Positions 1 through 11,324 of a DNA stretch of 64,000 bases are shown here, piece by piece. Within the stretch, counting starts at the first letter, position 1; every line of letters starts with the position of its first letter. The notes beneath the pieces were generated by a model. It ran no database searches and was not told where the DNA came from. It saw nothing but the letters and a program-made list of their open reading frames with translations. This DNA comes from Chiua virens (lineage: Eukaryota > Basidiomycota > Agaricomycetes > Boletales > Boletaceae): the NCBI GenBank assembly GCA_019787685.1, contig JAHNUO010000005.1, positions 744,001 through 808,000 on the forward strand, in the 5' to 3' direction. The position numbers and the translations under genes are program-made.

Positions 1-329
1 ACTCATGCTGCCCACAGCCTGTCGACTTCACGATCATCAAACCACAAACCCTGAAATTCCTCCGAGAGCTCTTTGTACAGATATTTGTCGCAAGCCAGGT
101 CTCTTCACCGATTCTTGCCGATGATGCCAACATTAATGATCAATCGTCGCGTAATCGAGGCGCTGTGGAAGAAATCTTTCTCAAGGCGACCAAAATTGAA
201 ACATTGGGTCTTGGATTGATATTTTTCCTCTCTAACGCGTTCAAGGGAGAGGAGGGGTTGCTCAAGTGGGCGAGTGGCGTGGCAAAAGAGACGTTACAGA
301 CGGGAATGAACGAGATTCCGAGGCTATAA
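1..329 (+). CDS. C-terminus of probable nucleolar MIF4G/MA3 protein (Sgd1/NOM1-like), partial
   Basis: The frame ending at TAA 327-329 gives about 104 residues of a helical protein: TIIKPQTLKFLRELFVQIF, then an acidic/Asn linker, then EEIFLKATKIETLGLGLIFF and a helical end. A likely 3' splice site (ccacag) lies at 12-17, so the visible exon probably starts at 18. The pattern of an FLxxLF helix, then 'IFxKAxxIxxLxxGLxFFL', resembles the very end of the MA3 region in Sgd1/NOM1 proteins, which act in 18S rRNA maturation in the nucleolus. The rest of the gene is left of the window, so this is a resemblance, not a proof. Other helical-repeat proteins could end similarly. Confidence 0.4.
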   Translation, partial: SCCPQPVDFTIIKPQTLKFLRELFVQIFVASQVSSPILADDANINDQSSRNRGAVEEIFLKATKIETLGLGLIFFLSNAFKGEEGLLKWASGVAKETLQTGMNEIPRL

Positions 330-455
330 GTCGACTTCTCGGTCGGTAGATGCAGTGTACTCCGACCTCCTCGATCCCGGATACCTCGGTACCACCCAAT
401 CGGCAGATGCGTTCCGAGTCGGACACCGTTGCGACTACACCGTTACTAAACGGCT

Positions 456-1404
456 TTAGCCGAGCGACACCGATTGCTTCTGAAATGCAACAGTGGCATA
501 TGAACTACCACGTTTGCCTCCAAACGTAAACTGTTTGTAAGGGATGCTTCCCCTTCATCCAGTGTCAAATATTCAGAAGTACGGGCAAGTAATCTGACTC
601 ACTTGTATTCGAGGTAGCTCCCCGGCAGCGCAACCTTTTCCACTAGTTCGTCCTTGGTGAAGTTGCACGCTGCATTGGTGTGGATGATAAACGATGTGTG
701 AGGGCAGTAACCAAGAGCGTCGCTCACAAGTGATAAGAAAGTAACCCCCAGGTCTGAGCAGCCTCACCACCCGCGGGACGTATTTTTCCAGCGGCGCCAC
801 CCCTCGCTCGTCCTTGTCCATGAGGGATATGGCGTCAAAAGTGCCCTTGTCCAAGATCAGATCCCAAACGCCGTCACTCGAACTCTCTTCTCTCGGTGGC
901 GGGATTGGCGAGTCCGAGTCCAGGAAATCACAGACGGTAAACGTGATGCCAGCGTACGCACGTTCCTCGTCGTCTTGGGCTCGCTGCTTGGCGATGGCGA
1001 TCGACAAGTGGATGGATCCCTGGCTGTAGTCTATCCCGACCAATCCTGAGGGGTCGTAGCCCGCTTCAACCATGGCAAAGAGCAGATGGCCGTTTCCGGT
1101 GCCGATGTCGAGGACGGCGGGACATGTCGTGGGGGGGACATGTGACGGGGCCCAGGTGACCATCTTCTCCACAGGTTCCTCGCCGAACCTGATGGGCGTG
1201 GATCAGCAGAGGGTGATGATGTAGGGAGGGACGTACCAGACTTCGCCTTCGAGTCCGCTTTCGTAAAAGTGGGCGAGTTCTTCGGTGTAGCGCTGGTCCC
1301 AGCTGTATAGGTTACGTGTTTGTGGGTGCTGTGAGACGGGTAAGCGAAACACATTACTGATCCTTGCTTCCTAGCTGAGAAGGGTCGAACTCTATCGTGC
1401 TCAT
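456..1404 (-). CDS. EFM4: eEF1A lysine methyltransferase EFM4 (METTL10 family)
   Basis: Class I SAM-dependent methyltransferase that methylates a lysine of translation elongation factor eEF1A in the cytosol. Spliced from ATG 1404, the N-terminus runs MSTIEFDPSQLGSKDHWDQR and then LEGEVWFGEEPVEKMVTW, the family's conserved entry. The SAM motif VLDIGTGNGHLLF and the motif WDLILDKGTFDAISL follow, then LRPGGYFLIT. A short intron joins this to SCNFTKDELVEKV, and another to a last exon with FTFGGKRGSSYATVAFQK, the typical C-terminal strand. Four introns are needed, all with GT...AG borders, and each restores the expected family sequence. The whole protein is about 250 aa, usual for the family. It converges on the upstream partial gene and is followed on the same strand by PAM18. 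Confidence 0.88.
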
Positions 1405-1608
1405 CGTGTAGGTCCACTAGGCACGCGGATCGATGAGATGAAGGTTTGCAAAGATTAGTCAGCAGCCGAGTGAGAGTGGGGAATGGTATTCTAGTGTAAT
1501 AGTGATAATGCTGTATGGTACATGGCCGCTACTGTGAGATGGTCATTCTTAGAAGTTCCGTAGAGTTTGAAACTCGCAGCGACTCACCAGAATGACAATG
1601 GTCCAACG

Positions 1609-1979
1609 TCACCGCTTCCCGTCAGTCTTCTCAAGCAAGTCTTTTGCTTCGTTAATTTTACTTGCGAGGTAAGGTGAGCCGCCTCGGTCGGGATGGTTGG
1701 CCAACATGATTTGGCGGTGAGCATCCTTGAGTCTGTTGCGAAGCATGGACCCGTCTCTGGAGGCAACAATGTTTGAGAACCATGGAGATGCAGACATTCA
1801 AGCACGACGTACTTTAAACCAAGGATTGCAATGGCCTCCTTCCGGTCCATTTTGGCTTTGAAACCTCCCTTCACCCATTGGTCTGCTCCACCCTTCCCAA
1901 TAACGCCACTCCGAATGAGGTGTCTTCCCACCAGTGCAGCTGTCACAGCACCCAGACCAACAATGACGGGGGTTGCCAT
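1609..1979 (-). CDS. PAM18: Mitochondrial import motor J-protein Pam18/Tim14
   Basis: J-domain co-chaperone of the presequence translocase motor. It stimulates mitochondrial Hsp70 at the TIM23 channel from the inner membrane. ATG at 1979 gives [20 protein letters not shown], a short N-terminal membrane segment. Then comes [10 protein letters not shown], a single intron, and [20 protein letters not shown] with the HPD triad essential for J-proteins, followed by [19 protein letters not shown]. The length is about 110 aa, as in other fungi. The intron starts with gtacgt after LGLK and ends in cctccag. The gene is divergent from helicase copy 1. No defect is seen. Confidence 0.93.
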
Positions 1980-2344
1980 GTTATGACTCAACGGTGAATG
2001 AGAACAACGTTGCTTAGTACACGAGGTGGGCGACTGTGTGTCCCTTATAACACGTGACCAGAAGACCTTTGTAATTGAAGCGTAACAGAACGTCTCCATA
2101 TCGACATACATCCTCTCGGGGTAACGCTGAGCCGCACAATTGTGCGAATCAGTTATCGCGATGTTACCCAAGTACAGTTCTATGGTGACTTATTTCCAGT
2201 ACTTGCTGTGCATGAGTTCCCCGGTTCTGACCTTCTTTATTTAGGGCTCTCCTACGCGTGTCCTCTTTCACAGCAATAAAAGAAAGCCGTCAACCCAGCT
2301 GTTCTACCCGTACGCACCTCCCCATCCCATCTCTCCTTGCCAAC
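1980..2344. promoter_or_regulatory. Divergent intergenic region PAM18 / helicase copy 1
   Basis: 365 bp between two outward-facing start codons. It contains a pyrimidine-rich stretch just before the helicase ATG (2290-2344), as often seen at fungal transcription starts, and scattered AT-rich words near 2230. No clear operator was recognised. Confidence 0.4.
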
Positions 2345-5021
2345 ATGTCGGTGACCATTCCTCAGAATTTATTCCTCAACGATGATTCCATCATCACGGT
2401 CGTTAAATGCGGCGACGATGCTGTGAGCGCGCAGCTCCTCCAACCCCTGTTGGACACTGCAGACGCCGTTCTTGGCGTCGCCGCCACATATGGCGAAAAC
2501 TGCCAACTCTCATCCATAGCTTTCTCCACGCTCTCACAAACTCTGGTGGTGAACCTGGTCCCGCGCCGTGGCCCTCAGTCACGACGCGTCGCCGCGAGCA
2601 AGACTCTCATCCAAGACCGTCTTTTTCTCAACCCCAAGCTGCAGAAATATGCATTTAAAATGGATATGCTGGCGGTCGCCTTGTTTCTGGACCTCTCCAT
2701 ACGCATCAGCGGTGGGGTAGACATGCTGTCCGTGACCACTACCGATAGCAGGGAGTCTCCGCAAGCCATGATGAATGCCATGGGCGGAGAGTTGAAGCTG
2801 AACAAGAAGAACGTGAAATCGTTGTTTTTCGACACCGCCTCGTTGGTTGACGCCACATCCAAAGTGGCGCTGGAGGCTTGGGCTGCTTGTCGAGCAGCGA
2901 CTTTGCCTGACATGGCTTCGCGTTTCGAGTCTCTTGCGAGGATCAATACCGAGGCATTTTCGAGAGCGGTTAGGTTCAATCTATGTTGTCGTATCACTCT
3001 GACGCAGCCCAAAATATAGCATTTGGTTGCCTTGGCGAATATTTCTCGTCACGCAGACCGCTTGGATGCCCTGAAACCAACCGTTGTTAAAAACGATGTC
3101 AATGATGATCAGTTGAGCGCGAGGAAGGGTACTATCAACCTTCAATGTAAACGCTTTCCAACCCGTATCAAGCCATCCGCAAATCAGGTTTGTGACATTC
3201 TACCCGATACACACAGGCTGACTGTGAATGTTACATAGGTCATCCAAATCGAAATACAGGGTAAAGGAACTACTAGCAAAGTGGAGGGCCGAGCCCGCAG
3301 GGTTGATGGACGGAATGCTCATATCGAGGTTAAAGGATCTGTCAGAGGCGGCAAGATTCTTCATGTCACAACTATCGGGAAGGATAACCCCACTTGCGCC
3401 GAATCCAGTCGCCAAGAGATCATACTCCAGACACTACAGAACAGGACAAAAATCCTCACCTACCCGTTCTTCCGTGCCTTGTGGCTTCCCCAGGAGCTGG
3501 TTTGGCCTAAATTCAATGGGCAGATTGCGGCGCTTTCTGTTGAATTTCCCGATCCTCTCAATGACACCCAGCGTACGGCTGTCAAGAGGATGCTATCGGA
3601 CAAAGACGACGATCGGATTGTCATGATTCACGGACCTCCCGGAACGGGCAAAACGACTGTCATTGCAGCATCTGTCATGAGTCACTACTCTGCCGGATCC
3701 TCTCAGAATATTTGGATTGCTGCTCAGTCCAATGTTGCGGTCAAGAACATCGCAGAAAAGTTTTTCAAACATGAGTTCTACGACTTTAGACTCATTGTTT
3801 CGAAGGATTTCCATTTCGATTGGTGCGTTGTCCGGCCTTGTGTAGACATTCTTTTTGAAACATTCGAATGTTAGGCACGAACATCTGTATGAGAAGCTGG
3901 AACCACGTCTCATCCGATCCGATAAATTCCCGAAATCCATCGTCGAAGCAAGCAGGCTACTGCTAGACTGTAAAATCATTCTCTGCACGCTAAGCATGTT
4001 TTCCAATCCCCACATTGATGTATTTCTGCGCATTGTGCCGGTGCAAACGATAATCCTGGATGAGGCCAGCCAAATTGAATGCGGGGACTTCCTTCCCGTT
4101 TTCCACCGTTTCCACTTAACACTTTCGAAACTTGTTTTTATCGGTGATAACAAACAATGTAATCTCTTCCGATTTGACACACATGACCTCGCTGACATGT
4201 CTCTCCAGTGCCGCCTTACGGTCAAGAAGACATACCAGAACTTCGTAGTGTCTTCGAATTTCCGCATCTTCAGGCTCGCGCAGTGTTCCTGAACACACAA
4301 TGTTTGTAACCCTCGTTGATTCCTCCGCTTTACGCTGATGTCAGTATCAAGATCGCATGCCTCATGTGATTGGCCGTTTCATTTCACAAAAAGTCTATGG
4401 TGGTAAACTTAAGACCCAACATGAGTCCAAGGCCCTCGAAGCATGTCGGTTTGTCGACGTGAACAAAGGACGAGAAGTGAAAACTGGTTCTAGTTGGCGT
4501 GTAAGCTGATCAATCTTTTTGAACCTTTTTTTCAACGCTTTCTGATGTTCGCAACAAGAATTTCGAGGAAGCTCGTGTTGTCGTGAAGCTCGCTCGGTTG
4601 TATGAGTCGAAGAAAATGTCCTTCCGTATCATCACCCCGTATGATGCTCAGAGGTCTCACATCGAGGAGCGTCTGAAATCGGAAGGGTTGGATAACAAGG
4701 ACAAGGTCTTCAATGTCGATTCATTTCAAGGTTTGTCTTAAGAGAACAAGTGTCGTCGACAGGGAATGACTTTGATGCCCAGGAAACGAGGATGACCATA
4801 TCATCGTGTCTGTGGTTCGCTCGCACGGGCCGGGGTTCCTGAAAAACCACCGTCGTACCAACGTCATGTTAACCCGCTGTAAAAAAAGCATGGTGATCTG
4901 CTCTAGTCGCAGTTTCCTCTTTGGCAAAGCGTCCCACACCCTGGTAGGCAAGTTGGCGGCATCTCTGAGTGAAGAGAATTGGGTAAACGGCAGTGATGTC
5001 ATTGGCGGTAGATTTCTGTAG
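2345..5021 (+). CDS. UPF1-like SF1 helicase with exonuclease-like N-terminus, copy 1
   Basis: About 770 aa after removing roughly seven introns of about 50-60 nt. The helicase core shows Walker A GPPGTGKTT (about 3633, near residue 395), then AQSNVAVKNIAEK, the DEAS box in ILDEASQIECGDF (about 4058), FIGDNKQ, the QYRMP motif, ITPYDAQ, VDSFQG and the motif VI region HRRTNVMLTRCKK. QYRMP is only restored if the intron after NTQ ends at the AG before ATCGCATG (about 4355). These are hallmarks of the UPF1/SMUBP2/Sen1 branch of superfamily 1. Residues 30-170 look like a weak RNase D-type fold (see findings). A close paralogue lies at 12,497-15,333 and shares the visible intron positions. The cellular role is unknown: UPF1-type enzymes unwind RNA or RNA/DNA, but this is not UPF1 itself because it lacks the CH domain. 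ATG 2345 follows a CT-rich leader. Confidence 0.82.
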
Positions 5022-5319
5022 CATTCAACCTCGTCTCTTGTCGAGTTTCGACTCGAATTCTGTAACGCGAAGGATGTAGATTATGTGAGTTGGACATTAT
5101 GTAACTATGTACGAGCAAAGTAACAGAACTATTCCGAACTCTATCGATGATCGATTACCGATTATCCTCGTCCACGCAAGTCTGATTGGCTGAGCTTTTA
5201 GCACTGGTTAGCTACAAGGATGCGTCCTTGACATATATGTATACACACGTAACGTTCCTCATAATATGATCTCGCGATTGCATTCCGTCCGCAAGAAGCT
5301 CGCAATGTCCCCATCAAAC

Positions 5320-6578
5320 CTACCAGTTCCTCGTTAGCATCCGAGCCCTACATAATGATCATCGCGCAAGAAAACGAGACATACCACATCCAGTCCTCTT
5401 TATCAATATACAGATGACAATACTTTCCTTGCCTCGCCGTCCAGTGAATAATCGCATTTGCCAACTTTTCATCCGGAAACGCGTAATTGTAGCGAAAGAC
5501 GGTCGACTGTACTGTATACGTCTTGCATTCATAGGTATTCTGGGTTTCGTGTTGAGACACTGGCTGTAGCTGCCACCCGTAACAAAGCACGGGATCAAAC
5601 TTGAGAGGTTGTGAACCCGGGCTGAGAGGCGGACGTGGCTTGACGCCAGTTTGGTCCAGGGGGACCACCCACGTGTATTTATCGCCAATCCACCGTCGAT
5701 TCTTCAGCACGAAAGGAGGCTCCAATGGACGCTCCAAATCCTCGGGACGAGGCGTGAAGTAGATACGCCAACCACGCTGAATGTACTTCGAAATGGCCGC
5801 GGGGGCGTTCGGCCCGTTCATGCTGTTTGGCATACCAAGGCCGGTCCGCTCTACCAACGTCGCCAAAGGATAGAGCGAATATGCAGCGTCAGAGGTGATC
5901 AAATTCATGACGCATGCTGAGGATGTGACACAACAACATGAGACACGGAGATAAACAACGTCAAGAAAACAACTCGCTAGAGTGAAAGCTGAGAATTGCC
6001 TCAACTGGAGATGCAGTCGTTTCAATAACTTGAATCTTCAACGTCTCCTGTTCTGACGTTCCGATCTTTTGAAAGGTGAAAACGTGTTTTATCCCTTCCA
6101 AAGGATATATTTTGTTGTCTAGATTCTTGCGAATGCGCCTTACAGTACCGTTCCAATTGTTCCGGATGGCTTCCCTCCAATCTTTTCGTCGATGACTGGA
6201 AGGAACGAACTTATACCCTTCTGTTTCCACAAGGAATTGAGCCACCTCAAACGAGTGCCCAGGATGTGTGTAGAGGTCGAGGTCAGACTCGGGATAGAAA
6301 GATCTGTCGAGGAACTGAAGGGCATTGGACCCAGAGATAAGCGTATTGGTTTTAGCTTGGAGAGAACGAAATGCGATGGGGTCGGAAAAGTATCGCGATA
6401 GATGGCGGTTGATACTGAACGCTCTGGTCTTGTACTCGGCCACGGCGAGGTGGGTAACGCGACAGGTCAGAGCTAATTGAACAAGAGCGTAAAGCGATAT
6501 GCGAGAGAATATAGAATCGTAGATTGGTGCGCAATCAAACGCCTTTGCGAAACGCGATTCATCGACATCGACGTCCAT
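5320..6578 (-). CDS. F-box-like protein of the agaricomycete-expanded type
   Basis: ATG at 6578. The first 35 residues carry an F-box-like helix pair (FSRISLYALVQLALTCR). It is followed by LISGSNALQFLDR and YPESDLDLYTHPG, a nucleotidyltransferase-like 'GS...SDLDLY' pattern common in this mushroom family. The second exon starts after FHST with CVMNLITSDAAYSLYP. A match to the family at this joint (FHSTCVMNLI) needs a GC...AG intron, with donor gcgagt at about 5,975. A last small intron after DWMW may lead to a stop at 5320; without it the frame stops at 5348. Such proteins are presumed substrate adaptors of SCF ubiquitin ligases, but no target is known. It is divergent from VPS16 with about 155 bp between. 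Confidence 0.7.
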
Positions 6579-6733
6579 TGTTTTCTTTTTTTTGGCGGGA
6601 AAGCCGGGGGCAAGTACTACGCGTAATAGAGTTTACATAAATTGCTGCATTTGGCAGCCTAGTCAGTGTAAGGCTCATTGAACAATCTCAAGACCCACCA
6701 ACTCAGAGCACTTTACGGTCACCAGACGACACC

Positions 6734-9700
6734 ATGGACGCCGGCGTTGAACATCCGACCACGACTTGGGAAGCCATGCCAGAAGGAAACGTGTTCTATC
6801 GACGCCTACAACTATATTCCATACCAGGGAAACTCCCCGACCTAAATGACTTTATCATCGCTGGGTGTAGAAATGGTGGACCCATCGGTGCGTGTTGTTT
6901 TAGTTGCCTTTAGCGACGTCATACGACGCGTGTGTCAATGTTAAATCGCCCTACACATGCATGTAGCACTCATGCGCGACACGTCCAAGATTATTGCAAT
7001 TGGTCGCGCTGGGCTTGCGCTCTCGAGGTCTCAGATTCAAGTCTTTTCTGCTGCGGGAGAGGGGTTGCTGTTGCTCAACGTGAGCTTCCATTCCCTACTC
7101 ACTGCTCACTCCAGAAAAGTACGATTACTGACGTGCATACGCACAGTGGGATCAAGGCAAGATCATCCGCTTTGGGTGGACCATCGACGAACGTCTAATC
7201 GTGCTCAACGAGGAGGGTGTCTATCGATTATACGACCTCCAAGGCGACTACCAACAACATTCGCTCGGATCAGAGGCGGCGGAAATGGGTATCATTGACG
7301 CACGCATTCACGAGAACGGATTGGTCGCTCTGACAGGATCGTTGACGCTCTTGGAAATCAAGGATTGGGAAGGCGGCAAGCCGCTCACGTTGGCGAATCC
7401 TGGTGTGTGTGCTGACGTGTGCGCACCTTTGACATGAAAGGGACTGACTTGACATGCACCGTTTTTCTGGCAATCATAGGATTGTCCGAGCCACCGCATG
7501 CGTGGGCTGTGATTCCACCTGATCAAAATATCTCGCGGCACGTCGAAGTGCTGCTCTCAGGTGGAGACAACGATGCTGGCCGTGGATAACTTGGAGAGCA
7601 TCGACCAACGTGTGGCACGAGCACCGTTTCTGAGAGTATCGCCGTCGCCGAACGGGAAGTTGTTGGCGCTGCTGAATTTCCATGGTCTCCTTTGGGTCGT
7701 CTCGACCGACTTTCAACGCGGCCTCGCGGAATTCGATACAGAAACGGCCGGTGCAGAGGGTCCGGTCAATCAGGTCGAATGGTGTGGGAACGATGCCATT
7801 CTCGTGACGTGGAACAACCTGGCGCTGTTGGTCGGACCGTCTGGCGATACGCTACGGTAAGTCCACGGTGACTATTGAGCGCGTTCAGCAAGTAAGTATA
7901 AAAGGTATTTCTACATTGGAGCAATGTTTGCAGTCACAGAACTCGACGGTGTACGCGTTATTGGCCAAGAGGTGTCCGATTTTATACAGAAAGTACCCGG
8001 TATGGACAGCGCCCACTACTTGTGTCGTGGGCTAATCATATTATAGCATCGTCCATGTCGGTCTTCCGACCCGGTTCGACATCTCCGTCTGCAATACTGT
8101 TCGATGCTTGGGAGAGCTTCACTCGGCGGTCATCCAAGGCAGACGAAAGCATCCGGAGCATTCGACCTGATCTCGCAGCGGCTGTCAACGAATGTATCGA
8201 CGCGGCAGGTCGCGAGTGGGAACCATACTGGCAACGCCGGCTGCTCAGCGTGAGCTACTCATCACTCGGAACTACTTTAATTTGACCTGTAGGTAAACGT
8301 GCAGGCAGCGAAGTTCGGTTGGGGATTCCTTGACCTTTACAACCCCGGTGACTTCGTCGCGATGGGGCAGGCACTTAAAGTGTTGAACTCGGTCAGGTTC
8401 TACGAAATCGGGATACCATTGACCTATCCCCAGTAAATAAATGTTTCATGCACGTTATCTCTTGCTAAACGTCGTATGCGCCCAGGTATCAATACGTGTC
8501 TCCGGTGCATCTCATTACCCGATTGACATCAAGGAACCTGCACCTTCTTGCGCTTCGGATCTCGTCGTACCTCTCACTCAAAGCAGACATTGTGTTAAGG
8601 CACTGGGCGAGCGCCAAGATTGCGCGGTCGAAATCTTCCACCACAGATGCCGAGGACGAAGAATTGTGCAAGGTGATCGTCGACAAGTTTGAGACACTCG
8701 GAAAGGGTGCAGGTGAGTTACGCCGACATTGCGCGTCGCGCATGGGAAGTGGGCAGGGCGGGTCTCGCGACCAAGGTGAGCTTTCGTCTTATTGTTTGTC
8801 CCAGTGTTTCTGTGCTGATCGGTTCTCAAAGCTTCTCGATCACGAGACGCGTGCTTCGAACCAGTCCCGCTCTTACTTATGATGAAAGAAGACAAATTAG
8901 CGTTGTTGAAGGCTGTCGACAGCGGCGATTCTGAACTCGGTACGTGATCAGTTCAGCGTCGTTCGTGATAGGTGATTCACTCGAATGCACAGTATATCAC
9001 GTTCTCTTGCACCTGCACAAACGGCTCCCGCTCGGCTCCTTCTTTCGTCTAATCGAAGACGGGGGAGAACGCCTCGTACCCGCCAGCAGGTTACTCCAGG
9101 TGTATGCACGGGAACAAAACAGGGAGATGTTGCGTGATTTTTACTATAGCGATGACAGAAGGGTGGAGAGTGCCGTCTTGGCACTGGAAGAGGCCAGTCA
9201 AATGACGGTACGTCCGGGTATCGAACGCCGTTGACGTTGCTTATCGACTGGTAGGATCAAGCAGCGACGATCACGTCCGTCCGGGCCTGCGGAAAAGTTC
9301 TTTTCAGAAGACAAGGATCGCAGCTTCGAAGCCAAGGTACCGTTCTCGGTCCGTCGAGGCGGTTCATTGACATCCACCTCGGACAGATGATGGACGAGAG
9401 CGCACGTCTACTGGCGATGCAGCAACAAGCTCGAAAAAGACGCAGACGGCAAGGTCCAGTTCTTTGGGCAGAGCGTGTCCGAGACGATACGCACCTGCTT
9501 GATGAACGGGATGAGCAAAAGGGCGGACAAGGTTAAGAGCGAGTTCAAAGTTCCCGACAAACGGTGAGTCGTCGGTTCGTGTCGTTCTCTGCGTGAGCTG
9601 CTCACTGTTTGGACGTGCAGGTTCTGGTATATCAAACTCTATGCGTTGACGGCCCTCCGAGATTTTGATGGGTTGGACGCGTTTGCACGGTCGAAACGGA

Positions 9701-10007
9701 GCCCGATTGGGTACGAAGCATTTGTGCGGCATCTCGTCACTGCTGGGCATCTCAAGGAGGCTACGAGCTATGTCATACGGTGTGATGCGCCTAAGCGGGT
9801 GCAGCTGTACGTGCTCTGCGAAGACTGGCGGGCTGCTGGGAAAGAGTGCAGAGAGCGGGGCGACAAGAAAGGACTTGAGTAAGTGTTTCGTTTCCGTATG
9901 GTGGTTTGTCGCGTCACACTGATTTGGCTTCCAGAGCGCTCAAGAGACAGTGTCCCAACTCGTTGATCGCACGCGAGTTGGATAACTTGATTGCCTCGAT
10001 GAAGTGA
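6734..10007 (+). CDS. VPS16: Vacuolar sorting protein VPS16 (HOPS/CORVET core), frame apparently broken
   Basis: VPS16 is a core subunit of the class C tethering complexes at endosome and vacuole membranes. ATG 6734 opens [18 protein letters not shown]. The N-terminal beta-propeller follows ([57 protein letters not shown]), then the alpha-solenoid VPS16_C domain ([78 protein letters not shown]), ending [13 protein letters not shown]. About ten introns are needed. Splicing alone does not keep one frame: single-base changes are needed near 7,553, 8,713, 8,867, 9,290 and 9,425. The one at 9,290 could be avoided with an alternative acceptor near 9,262. Conserved protein continues in the new frame each time, so either the assembly has indels or the copy decayed very recently. 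Confidence 0.85.
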
Positions 10008-10088
10008 GGCTCGTGTATCACGTAGCTCACAACGTTTGTTTGTGAAACCTTTTAAATTTATGACTGACATTCTAAGGTATTGTCTGCG

Positions 10089-11296
10089 TCAATGGGACCA
10101 TCCGATGCGATAGTAGACGTATTCTACATCCTCGTCTGCACAGCGTCTCCCAGAGCCCCCATCTGCATAAGCCTCACACACGATCAATTCTTTCTCGAAT
10201 ATGACTAGCTCCTGCGGGGATGTTGACCCCTCGCAGTGCACCTTGGTGTGTCCAAACACCTCTTCGACCGTGCCCGACTCGAAGGTATGCGTGGGTCGTT
10301 GTGGGATGACGAGGTGAAAGGCGGCGGTCTTGTTGGCAGCGTCGCAGGGATGGATGAGAAGTGATTGGAGGCAATCGCGTATCCATACGGCGTGTTGCGC
10401 CTCGTAGATGATATCGGCGCCGAACACGAGATCAAAGGGGGTCGAGAAGGGGAGGAAACGTCGGGTAACGTCGGGCCTGTGGCCACTGAGAGCGAGGACC
10501 AGTCCAAAGGGTGACTGGCGATGCGGATGGTGTCCGTGCCACCCGATGCGTCTGGATCGTCGTGCGTGGTTGGACAACAGTTGGCGTTGATGTTGGATTG
10601 GAGGTTGGCGAGTACAGCGGGGTAAATGTCTGTGAGGACGATAGTCGTCGCTTGGATATCATGGTGGCGGGTTGTCGGGTGGAGGGAACGCAGCACCTGC
10701 AGGACCTTGGCGACTGTCAACCCGACAAGACCGGTGCCTGCGCCGAGCTCAAGGATACGGAGGGGCGTGCGGAGGGGATGGAGACCGAACCGATCGGGTC
10801 GTTCAGCAATCAGTTCTGCAAGGACGCATGCCCCACCCCATGTTTGCGCGCCGACGCTCCCGTAGTCGTGGTTGTCGAGGGGGATATCTGTGAGTGTGAC
10901 GTGGATTGGGATCGGGGATGAGGAATCGATGCACGCCAGGGAAGGCAATGAAAGCTGAAACACGAATTGGCGGTGGACTCTGCCAGAGGCGGCGACGCCG
11001 GCACACGTTGCGAGAAGGGAGGTGGCTTGTTGGATGAGGCGGTCGTGATCGTGCTGTGTATCATTAGAGATGGGGTCTAGTCGAGAAATGAGTGCTGTGA
11101 GCCAGCGGATGGCGTAGGTGCGCTCGAAAGCGTCTGATCTGAGATCACCGTCGTGGTTAGAGTCTCGTCGTCGACGCGAGCCGCGTACGAGAGGGCGATA
11201 AAGGGCTTCCAGGTATCCAACAGACTCGGAGAGCTTGGTCGTCGTACATTCAGCGATCTTGGCGATGGGTGGCAGACAGCGTCGTTGGTGGTTGGA
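10089..11296 (-). CDS. Family-16 (METTL21-type) lysine methyltransferase, start unresolved
   Basis: SAM-dependent methyltransferase of the METTL21/EFM2-like group, whose members modify lysines in translation factors or chaperones. The N-terminal helical part reads LPPIAKIAECTTTKLSESVG and DAFERTYAIRWLTALISRL. Next come the signature YGSVGAQTWGGACVLAELI and motif I ILELGAGTGLVGLTVAKVL. Motif post-I is IVLTDIYPAVLANL. The catalytic-region motif FDLVFGADIIYEAQHAVW precedes a C-terminal half ending VYYRIGWSH. Motif I and the FDLVFGADIIYE segment are in different frames. One extra C in the C-run near 10,440 would join them, or the switch lies between 10,440 and 10,560. In the upstream frame a stop (11,297-11,299) comes before any ATG, so the true start is not found. 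The gene is divergent from the next one. Confidence 0.72.
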
Positions 11297-11324
11297 TCAC
11301 TGGCATTGTCAACATCAGATCATC

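Noticed and set aside
4340..4370. Apparent +1 frameshift before the RMPH motif in helicase copy 1
   Set aside because: Using the next AG as 3' splice site gives QYRMP in frame, and copy 2 splices the same way.
8660..8715. A 40-nt intron ending at gtgcag in VPS16 that would restore the frame
   Set aside because: It would delete the conserved segment [10 protein letters not shown], so an indel is the better reading.
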